Below, in pieces: positions 42,701-54,700 of a stretch of 64,000 nt of DNA (positions are counted from its first letter, which is position 1; each line of letters opens with the position of its first letter). The notes beneath the pieces are model-generated. The model ran no database searches. It was not told the origin of the DNA and saw only the letters and a list, made by a program, of their open reading frames with translations. The stretch comes from Limnoperna fortunei (Eukaryota; Mollusca; Bivalvia; Mytilida; Modiolidae). The stretch spans positions 10,853,547 to 10,917,546 of the forward strand of contig OX104116.1 of NCBI GenBank assembly GCA_944474755.1. Reading direction: 5' to 3'. The position numbers and the translations under genes are program-made.

Positions 42701-45700
42701 GACATGGAGGTAGGTACATGTATATATGAATCTATATTACCTGTCACAGGTATATAAGTAATGTACTTTGTGAAGAAAATAATTTGCTGCTTGTTGATTG
42801 GTAATTTTAAATTTTTACAATCTTCTAGTTACAAGAACTAAAATTCTTGTTCAGTACAGTCTTATTCTGTCCATGAACTGGCTAATATTTGTCATAGAGC
42901 TGGCAGACAGGGATGCCATCTTGTTGTGGGTCGTCAGTTGTGATATGGAATATCTGTCACCAGACATTATGGTTAGCATGTTTAGGCAGTGCCATGGTCT
43001 GTACATATTAAAGACCCCATAAGTTGATTTGAAAATAGAGTATCTACAAAAGGTGAAACCTCGTTTCTAACCAAATCTTCAAACTTTCCAGTGGCAATCA
43101 ACATTTCATGTTCATTATTCAATCCCATTTCCCTGTGGTTTGACACCACTTAGACTGATTGTTCAGCTAGTCATCACTTTCGGATTTTTACTGATAGATA
43201 AGTGGATAAGGCAGAACAAGTGAAACCCATGTTCTGAATAATGAAATATTTCTATCATTATTTACTCATAATATTTCTATCGTTATTTACGCATAATATT
43301 TCTATGTTAATTGTACTGACTTAAAATTAAATTAGGGCTCTGCCACTGTGTGGCATGCACTCTATAGTGATCAATCTGTCCTAAATCATGTCCTGTAACT
43401 CTTTTGTCTTTTGATATTTGGTATGTAGGTAGATAATAGCAATGTGTCTAGTTAATCTGTTTCATTTAGTTGAAAATATTTGTGCAGTAAATTTTAAAAA
43501 TACAATGACAATTAAGCAGATTTTGTCTCTTATTTGTGCAGAATATAAATGACATTTGTTTAAATACTTTTATTATTAGAAATATTTTATTGTTATCGAC
43601 AGGTCACAGCTGCAGATATAGTCAATGCAGAGAAGTTGTATGGACCAGTGTCTCATATTACCACATCTCAACTACCACAATCAAGACTTCTGTCTCTAGT
43701 TGGAGAAGCTAGGTAAGACCACAATCAAGACTTCTGTCTCTAGTTGGAGAAGCTAGGTAAGACCACAATCAAGACCTCTGTCTCTAGTTGGAGAAGCTAG
43801 GTAAGACATTAACTTCTGTCTCTTGTCAAAGAAGCTAGGTAAGACCACAATCAAGACTTCTGTCTCTAGTTGGAGAAGCTAGGTAAGACCACAATCAAGA
43901 CTTCTGTCTCTAGTTGGAGAAGCTAGGTAAGACCACAATCAAGACTTCTGTCTCTAGTTGGAGAAGCTATAGGTTCGACCACAATCAAGACTTCTGTCTC
44001 TTGTCAGAGAAGCTAGGTAAGACCACAATCAAGACTTCTGTCTCTAGTTGGAGAAGCTATGTAAGACCACAGTCAAGACTTCTGTCTCTAGTTGGAGAAG
44101 CTAGGTTAAGACATTAAAATCTAAGTTTTTATTTAAAATGTCAGGCAGGACAACAATGAAGACTTTCTGTTGGCCAAGGTAGGTAAGATTTTGAATCCGG
44201 ATTTGTGTAGCCCATCTATGATTGCCATATTATAGTATACTAATATCTGTTTATCGTCCTCATTTTACACTGTATCATGAGGATGCCTTCCCAGATTTTC
44301 TTTTAACTGCACACAGTTGTTAATTATTTTAGCCTTTAACATTTGTGGAAAAAAGGGTGATTTTCTAGTTTGCAGACTCTTAACTAAACAATATTTCGAT
44401 CAGTTCTCTTGAAAATTTAGTTAAATTGCTTATTTTTATAAATGTGAGTAGCCTTAAGTTTTTGTAAAAATTCGGATTTTTTTTTGTTATTGAGTTATGG
44501 GACTTTGTTTGTGAGAAATAAATGATTTTTAAGTTTTCAGACTATAACACAAACGAGCTTTTATCAATTTTCTTGAAATATTGGAGCATTGTTGAAATGG
44601 ATAGATGTGATCAATATATGCAAATTATAATAAAACTTCTTCCATTTTGGTTCTGCATATAGTCTTTTTGACAAATTAAGTCTCATATGTCCAATTATGC
44701 TTTCATAAAGTGTATATCTTGTTTTTCAACAGTTACTATAATTATCCATTTAATTGCATTAAAAATCTTGCAGTAATAAAGAAAATATTATTAACAAGCC
44801 AAATTAATACTTTTTTTTAACAAAGTTGGGGTCCCATGATCTCATTCTTGCACTAACATCCTGTGTTTGTTCTCTAATCTTGTTAATTTCTATGCATCAA
44901 GAAATTATTCATTTGACAGTGTGTAAGTTTTACTTTTGAAACAAAATGCAAATTGCCTATAGCATTTTATTTGATTTGTAAAAAATAATTTATTAAATAA
45001 ATTCCTCTATATAAAATTTTTCTTTAAAACAAAATTTAGTTGATATTATTCAATAAATAAAATGTGGTTCAAAATTTGTCTACAAATTACTTTTATTAAT
45101 TGAAAGACCATTAGAAGCATTAGGGCATATCTGTGATCTTATTTTGTTAGCTGGTTCTAAGCAAAGGCAGAAAATCATCTGTAAACTGGATTATTTGACA
45201 TTTTTTGACTGGAAAAACCATCTTGCCTAAATGACTGCACTGCTTTGTACGAAATTTTTTCACCTTAAATCTAATCTAAAAGTGTAACAGTTGAAGATAT
45301 TATAAAACAAAATAATAGATAAATATGGGATTTTTTTTGTTTAATAAATAACATATCAAATTTTCATTGTTTGCGAAGTTTCCCCCTTTATCTAACACTG
45401 GTAAATTGTTAATTATTCATGTTCATGTACCATATTTAATCATCAATAAGTACAAGTCAAGACTTTTTTGAACTTCAGTAGCTTAATAATAAGCCTACAA
45501 AGAAAATACAAATTAAATCTTTACTCAACATCAACTGTTTTTTTTTGGCTTCCAGTATTGTGACTACACTTGTAATCTAATATTTTGTGGGTACCAGTAC
45601 ATGTGTTGTGACTTCAGTAATCCTAATATTTTGTGGGTACCAGTACATGTATTGTGACTTCACCACTAATCCTAATATTTTCTGGGTACCAGTATTGTGA

Positions 45701-48700
45701 CTTCACCAGTAATCCTAATATGTTGTGGGTACCAGTATTGTGACTTCACCAGTAATCCTAATATGTTGTGGATACCAATATTGTGACTTCACCAGTAACC
45801 GTTTTATTTTGTGGGTACCAGTATTGTGACTTCACCAGTAATCCTAATATTTTCTGGGTACCAGTATTGTGACTTCACCAGTATAAATCATAATATTTTC
45901 TGGGTACCAGTATTGTGACTTCACCAGTAATCACAATATGTTGTGGGTACCAGTATTGTGACTTCACCCTTAACCCTTATATTTTGTGGGTACCAATATT
46001 GTGACTTCACCAGTAACCGTTATATTTTGTGGGTACCAGTATTGTGACTTCACCAGTAATCCTAATATTTTGTGGGTACCAATATTGTGACTTCAGCCGT
46101 AACCCTTACATTTTCTGGGTACCAGTTTTGTGACTACACCTGTAATACTATTATTTGTAACAAATCCTTCAAATGGTGAAAAGTCACATTACAGAGATTA
46201 TATGTATCTGTGGGAATTTACAAGTACATGTAGTCTAGCATTTGTGTAGCCTTAACTGTTTGACAAAGCTTTAAATAAGCTTTCTTCTGAACATACAGAG
46301 TTATGTCCCCTGTAGAATCAATAAATGGTATTTTCTTATTAATTCGTTTCAGTCCAATTGATAAGATTTATACAGTTTGCTTGTTAACAGTTTGTGTGTT
46401 TAATTATTATTGTTATTTACCAATGTTTAAAATCTGTGTTGATTATTTTTGCGTGATAAAATCACGGAAAATTTTAAGTAAGAATATTTATATAGGGTTT
46501 TAAATGTACTTGAAAACAGAAAAAAAATCATGTCCTTGTTGTCCAGACTTCGAATCAATATTTCTATGTTATTTTACTTATCACCTATAAAAACTGTGTA
46601 GTTAAATAACACATAAAATAATGTTTTGATATGACTTGAATGGACCTTTCTTTTTGAGTAGACTACTTTAGAATTGGCTTTCAAATCATTTAGATATTTC
46701 ACAAAAACAATTTTTATTTAATAAATAAAATTTTGTTTGCTTTAAATCTATTTACATTAATATTAAAAATTATGACAAATTCATGGTCAATGTTTGAACG
46801 TCCTTCCTTACTTCAAGTATACTTCAAAATATTCTTTACTACTGCAATATTAATTTATATTATCCTTATTTATCTATGTTTTATTTATGTTAATATGTAT
46901 GACAAATAATGTAAAACCTTTGGTTTACAATAGATTTAAATGGATGGTTTACATAGTGTCAGTTGACCTGTAACGTTAACCTTGAGTCGATGCACACTGT
47001 GAAACATTAAAAACCGTGCTTAGATTTATCTATAGTTTTGCTTCTTTAACTTAAGTATATATTTTTATTGTGGAATGATTAAATTTGTTGAAACCTGGCC
47101 CAATTCAAGATTATTTAATCTGTTAGTTTTGACTTCATATATGACAGACGAATTGGTTATAGATCTATTGATAGATTTGGTGAACTGTAGCGGGGGACCT
47201 TATCATCTCCTTCCTAAGGATCTCGTCCATTACTAAGCATTTTAAACTGTCTGAAAAACTTTTGCATTGTTTAAACACAAGACTTAATTGATTACATTGT
47301 CCTGAAGAAATATTTTGTTGTTTAGATTTATAAATGTGATGTGATTTATTGACGCTTGGATTTTTTAAAGTGCCGTTTTAAGGAATAACTGTTTGAAACT
47401 TGACAAATACAGATGGAAACTAAAATTGAGAATGTTTTAAGATGACTGTTAACTTCGTAAAGTGGAAAGTGGCTAATGTTCTTTTGTCACGAACTTGAAA
47501 GAGTTTGTCTGTAAGACCAAAGAGAATTAAATACCTGGTTACCATAGAGACAAATTGGAGTAATTTTGTCTAGAATGATGATCTAATTAGAATTATTTGT
47601 ATGGAAATTCTTCTTGACAAGGCAAAATCTATGAATTGATTAACACAGGCTGAGTTTTGATTTTAATTATAATTCTTTAGAGGAAAACAACAACTTGTTC
47701 TTTCCTGATGTTTCGCCTTATGCTGTTTTTTACTTAATACATACAGTAGATCTACAGGAGGGATTTAGTGTATATTGTTTTTCCAGCAGGAAATTTTTTA
47801 GAAGATTGATTTTTGCTTACTTGTTCCTGTATTGTTTGAATTGAAAATGGATTTGTATAGTTGATGTGGATGTATATAACTTAGATATAAATTCAATGTA
47901 AACGAACAACAGTCGATATTTTTATCTATTTTTTAAAGTTTTACGAAACTTCTGAAAATTCTTTATCAATGGAAAAACTGACCTAATTGTAATGTAGAGG
48001 AAGTGATTAGAGAAAATCAATGTTGGTATGAATACTTATGTAGAATGTGTGTTTCTAATAATACTAGTTTAATGAGTGACCCAAATTTTATCAAGATGAA
48101 CCTTGCTTTTATGCCGAAAAAACAGCAGACCTTACTGACTCCTAAAGACTCGGCTCGAAACCACCTCAGTGAGTTGACTAAAGCATTTGCTGCAATTAAT
48201 ACTAGCAAAATAGAAATCAAGACAAAACCTCCATTGAAAAGGAGTTATTCAGTGACCCCTACAGGAACTTCACAAGGTCTGAAATATCCTAATGGCTTCC
48301 GCACTTCTCGAATGCATAAACATAACTGGCATAGTACAAATGATTTGTCATCCAAAAGTCCAAATGATTTTCTTCCGTCTCCACGTGTTTATGATGAAAA
48401 TTTCTCCAGACGTACAATAAGAAATGACTTGCTTCCTTCATCTAGATTACCACACCAAGTTATTGCTGCAGCAAAGAAAATTCAGAGTGAGGTTCTAGCC
48501 ACAACCCATTATATTAAACCAGACATTGAACAGAAAGCCATTCAGTATACACGTAGTGATTTACTGTCACAGCAAAACTATGCCGAACAAGTGTACAAGA
48601 AATTGACAGCATCAGACGATAGTTTTCTACAAAAATCAGCTTATTTTCACAATTCAATTTCACCAAAATCAAATAGCAGCTCTCAAACAAATCATAGTGT

Positions 48701-51700
48701 TTTACAGAAACAAGCATTTAGTGCGTCACAGAAACCTGTAAATATTCAAAATTCTATAATTCAAAAATCATACATTCAACCTGAAGGATCAAAGCAATCT
48801 GTTACTCTAAAATTAATTTCTGTCCAATCAGCTGAGGAGGTGTCAGAGACTGCGTAAGTCTTCAGATTTCATTTTTTATTATGTCTGTATGATCTCTGGT
48901 AACCAGTTTATGTCACGTTAACTTTGGTTTGCTGGCTAATATTTATTTATACTTATTGATACTTTTGTGGTTAATGTGACTAGGACAAGTACATTTTTTG
49001 GCAGGTTTCAGACGTGTATAGTCATTCATAAAAATTGAGGTTTTCCCTTAAAATGCCTTATTTTCATGAAAGGTTTGTGACGATATGTACTTTTAAGACA
49101 GTTGTTTCACTAGACAGAAAGGTTTGAAAGATTCCAATGGAGACTTTGTGACAGTTTTTAGGCTTGGTTACTTTTCACATCCTGGAACTTTGTAATAATT
49201 TCAGGAAGGATGGCTGGTAACATTTTGGTTATATTTAATGTTGTGGTTAAATTTTTTAACCTATGGTTTCTAATTGGTACCTTCAAAATTAAACCATGAA
49301 AATTTTTTATTGTTTTTGTAAATTAATTAGTGTTAATATTTTACTACATTTTGGTGTTCTTAAAAGTTTGATTATAGGTTAATAGTAGTTTGAAAAGTCA
49401 TGGTTACTCTGTAACATTGTCATATGTCTTTCCTGGAATTCACTTCGCGATATTAATCACAAGGTATTCTCTTGTACATTAGCATTTTCATTTGTTTACC
49501 AACTATAGGCTCTGAAGGTGTCAAGGTGTTTAGGTTGCTATTTTCTGACCTTAGAATCATAGACTCTGAAGGACTCATTCAGATCTCTGTTCTCATCTCT
49601 GTTCTCTGTCTCTGGAATCATAGGTTTTGATATTGCTGTTGTTCTATCCTTGGAATCATAGACTCTGAAGGGGCCATGGTGTTGAGACTTCTGTTTCCTG
49701 TTCCTGGAACCATAGGTTCTGAAGCAGCTATGGTGTTGAGATCTCTGTTCTATCCCTGAAACCATAGGTTCTGAAGCAGCCTTGATGTTGAGATTTTTTT
49801 TTTTTTGTTGTTGTTGCTGGAATCATAGGTTCTGAAGCAGCCTTGGTTTTGAGATCTTTAATTGTTCTATCCATGGAATCATAGCCATGTTATTAAGATC
49901 AATGTGCTATCCTTTAATCTATAAACTCTGAAGAAGTCATGGTGTTTAGATATGTTGGATGCTACTTAATTCATATTTAGCTTGCTAATTGACTATCAGA
50001 ATTATTATAATTGTTTTTTCTCGCTGATTGTACTTGGATATTGATCTTCTATTTTTTATTTAAAAAGTATGTATGTAAAACCATTGTAGAAAACTATTAT
50101 TCTTTGCATAGATTATGAGATTAAGCTAAATTTTGCATAAATAATCAATTGGGGACAATAATTAGCTTGCTTAACTCACATTACATATCATTAAAATTTA
50201 AAAAACCTAAAATATGTGTAATAAATGCTGTTGGATTAAACAGAATTGGTTTTTGACCAACTTATTTATTCAAATAGTGGGACAATCTACCTTGTTGTTC
50301 ACACATGTATGTTATTTATTATACTCATAAAATTCTTCAACATGTTTGAAAAATTGATTGTATTTTCAATGGCTAAAGTAATCTTCAACGATATTACTCT
50401 TTATAGGAGGAAGCAAGTTCTGTCTATAACCGAGGACAAATCGAAGAAATTATTAGAAGGAAAATTAGACAAAGCACAGAATGAGTTTGTGGGAAGAGCT
50501 GGTTTGACACATCAGACAGTAGAAACTGTCAGTGCAAAGCAACAGGTTAGTAAATAATACTGGATATGTATCGTAAAAACTGTCAGTAAGTCAACATGCA
50601 GAATAAAAAAAATGTGTATGCAGGTCTGTATCTGTAAACAAAATGTTTGGCCTTGACATTTGCTGGAGGCATTTGTATAGTAACAAGTCTTGAAAATCTA
50701 TAAGCATGGAATCTCACTACATATGATTAAGACAAGCTCTTTACTATGACCATATTTACCTATTAGCTCACATGATCCAAACATTTCTTATCAGTGTACA
50801 TCTTGGTCATGGTCTTTGTCAACATAAACTGTTTGGTTTTAAATTTTCTCAGGGACCTATGTGAAATATATAGAAACATATTTTTCTCAGAATCCATACC
50901 ATACATTTAACCAAACTATGCTGAAAAAAGTTTTATTCTAATTTTGATTTTTGGTTGATGATAGGAAATTCAACATGGCTGCCAGGGCTGTTAATGCAAT
51001 CTGATTATCTGAAACTTGACTAACCATTGCCTGACAAACTGCTTGGCAGATTGTATTGTAGAAATGTATTTCTGATGATCATCTATTCATTTTGAGTTCT
51101 ATGTGCCAATCTTACAACCAAGATAGCAACTACTAATAAACATAGGACCATATGAAAAATACATCCAAACATCTGGTCAGAAACCATCACACTCATCTAA
51201 ACTTGATTATGAAGAAATAAGGGTAGTTTTGTTTAATTTTTGGTTTATGTTTTGATTGAATTTTGGTGGTTAATGCATGTCTGATTGACTGAATTTAAAA
51301 TATCTTAGAAAATAAATAGATTATAAATTATGATTTTGTAGAATTGTATTTACAATGGTCTTCTACTGCTTTTACTATTGATCCTAATTTTATGATGGCC
51401 ACCACAGTTGAACATAGAATCATATGGATAATAGGACAAACAGTTTCTTTAAAAAAAAACAATCTCACACATGTGAACCAAATCTTGCAGAGATATTGCC
51501 AGGATATTTCTCAGATTCAGCATGGCTGCCACATCTAATGATGCATTCTGATAGGTTGGAATTTTAGAAAATATGTTGCTGTGACAAACTCATTTGCAGA
51601 TAAAATTGTGTCACTGTACAAAAATATCTTCAGATGGTTATTTACTAAATATCACCTCTTCATCCAGTACTGATTCAGCTTGTCTGAACTTCAACTTCCA

Positions 51701-54700
51701 TTATTTGTAATAGATATTGTGGGCCTATGTGACAAAGTTTGTTCTGTCTTCAATAAATCCCCCAACCACTAAATTGAGCTTTCAAAATCTCCAATTTATT
51801 TTCCTGAACTAAATGGTAAATATAGGATCTTACATTGTTACAATTGGATTATCATATTTCCCCAATCGAGATAGTTAAATTATGGAATTTTAAGTCTGAG
51901 CTTTGGAGTGGACTTAAATTTTTATAATTTAACTATCAAGATTGGAGAAATAAGATAATCCAAGAGTACTAACGTAAGATTCTGTTTCTCTAATTTTAAA
52001 AGGTACTAAATTTGCGAAATGAAGTACAAAATCTCCCAACCCCATTTTTATTTTCATGACGTGAATATGGGGTAAATTGAAGGTGTTTTATTTATGAGTT
52101 CATTAGTTCATATTATGACATAATTATTTTAAACCAATCAACTGCTGAGAACTGCATTTTTACTAGTGACAAAATCTGTTTTTTCCACACCGGTCAAGTG
52201 GTTTGAATATAACACAAAAATTTGAGAAAGGTAATTCTCTGTGCATGAAAAATGTTAAAACACATTTATCTGTCTTATAGTATCAGTGGACAATATATTC
52301 TGTGGTAAGTATAGCTGTTGGTTGGTGGTACAGTTGGGCAGTTATTACATATGTAATTGTTATGGATAAAATGGACATAAAGGTAAAACAACAATTTCAT
52401 TTGAAATGCACACCATGTTTGTGTTGAGGGACTCTAAATTGTAAATTAAACTTGTTTTTGTTAGTTTCACTTGTTCAAATCTCATCTTGTGCTGGTATCA
52501 GTACATCAATGGATCACCACTGAAAAAATACTTGTCAGTCATAGATTTGTTGGAAATTTTGACATGGGTGGGAATTTCACATCTATGAATAATAACTGGA
52601 CAGTAAAAGTTCCCTTCATGTTCATTAGAATCCATATTTTCGTTATTGTTGCAATCATATATGGTTTGATGCATTGTGTGCACAGAGTTGTATATGTGGT
52701 TATGATAAACTCATATAACAGTTTTCACTAGTACTAAATTTAGGAGATTTCAATTGTTCATGGGTTTCTATAAGTTTTTGTTTTTCTTAATTTGTTTTGA
52801 ATATAGTTTATGCTATAAACACTTATTCAAAAAAAGAGAAGGAAAAAGTTCAATTTCCATTGTCAGGATGACATGTCATCATGTTTTCTCACCAGCAGGC
52901 TAGTTATTTTAACATCCAGTTGTACTCATTAAATGGTATTGGCATGCCCTTTCAATGATAGGGCTAGTTCTTTCCATCCATAGCCCTGTACAGATATCCC
53001 CAGGAGTAGTCAGCATTATTAGATGATGTACAGTTGTGATAGACTTGTACACATGTATGTTCTGTTAACTACTAACAATGCTTGAGTACCAACATGGTCA
53101 TTTATTGTGTGGCATAGTGCACCAGTATTAGTTTGCATGGTCATATTTATTCAATATTCAGGCAGTCACTTTTAAGTTTTGTATATATTCTTATACATTG
53201 AGCTGGTGAATTGCTATTTTGCAGATTGCTTGTCTTTGTTAATTTACAATTGTTTGACATGTTATTTTATTCACAAGCAATTTATCTGTCTAATATATTG
53301 CCAATGTAACCATGCAGTCTCACTGACATGGTGCTGTACATATTAATGGTCCTACTGACATGGTGCTGTACATATTAATGGTCCTACTGACATGGTGCTG
53401 TACATATTAATGGTCCTACTGACATGGTGCTGTACATATTAATGGTCCTACTGACATGGTGCTGTACATATTAATGGTCCTACTGACATGGTGCTGTACA
53501 TATTAATGGTCCTACTGACATGGTGCTGTACATATTAATGGTCCTACTGACATGGTGCTGTACATATTAAATGGTCCTACTGACATGGTGCTGAACATAT
53601 TAATGGTCCTACTGACATGGTGCTGTACATATTAATGGTCCTACTGACATGGTGCTGTACATATTAAATGGTCCTACTGACATGGTGCTGAACATATTTC
53701 ATTGTCTTACTGACATGGTGCTGTACATATTAAATGGTCCTACTGACATGGTGCTGTACATATTAAATGGTCCTACTGACATGGTGCTGAACATATTAAT
53801 GGTCCTACTGACATGGTGCTGTACATATTAAATGGTCCTACTGACATGGTGCTGAACATATTAATGGTCCTACTGACATGGTGCTGTACATATTAAATGG
53901 TCCTACTGACATGGTGCTGAACATATTAATGGTCCTACTGACATGGTGCTGTACATATTAAATGGTCCTACTGACATGGTGCTGAACATATTTCATTGTC
54001 TTACTGACATGTTGCTGTACATATTAAATGGTCCTACTGACATGGTGCTGAACATATTAATGGTCCTACTGACATGGTGCTGTACATATTAAATGGTCCT
54101 ACTGACATGGTGCTGTACAGATTAAATGGTCTTACTGACATGGTGCTGTACAGATTAAATGGTCTTACTGACATGGTGCTGTACAGATAAATGAAAATAC
54201 TGACATGGTGCTGTACAGATTAAATGGTCCTACTGACATGTTGCTGTACTGACATGGTGCCTTACAGATTAAATGGTCCTACTGACATGGTGCTGTACAG
54301 ATTAAATGGTCCTACTGACATGGTGCTGTACATATAAAATAGTCCTACTGACATGGTGCTGTACATATTTCATTGTCTTACTGACATGGTGCTGTACATA
54401 TAAAATAGTCCTACTGACATGGTGCTGTACAGATCAATGAAAATACTGACATGTTGCTGAACATATTTCATTGTCTTACCGACATGGTGCTGTACATATT
54501 AAATGGTCCTACTGACATGGTGCTGTACATATATATAATTGAAAATACTGAAATGGTGCTGTACAGATTAAATCGTCCTACTGACATGGTGCAGTACATA
54601 TTAATTGGCCCTACTGACATGGTGCTGTGCAGATAAATGGAAAAACTGACATGGTGCCTTACAGATTAAATGGTCCTACTGACATGGTACTGTACATATT

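Larger units (their letters stand above)
42710..43602 (+). other. LRRC49 intron, 0.9 kb
   Basis: The intron contains a short 28-bp repeat (about 43246-43313, ATTTCTATCATTATTTACTC units) and a partial dispersed repeat (43334-43465). No gene was seen. Confidence 0.75.
43713..50406 (+). other. LRRC49 intron, 6.7 kb
   Basis: The intron contains the duplicated-donor array, a GGTACC-rich array (45541-46140), a long internal exon (48045-48853) and a 60-bp array (49505-49945). The parts 44112-45540 and 46141-47981 are AT-rich and show nothing that I can support. Confidence 0.78.
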
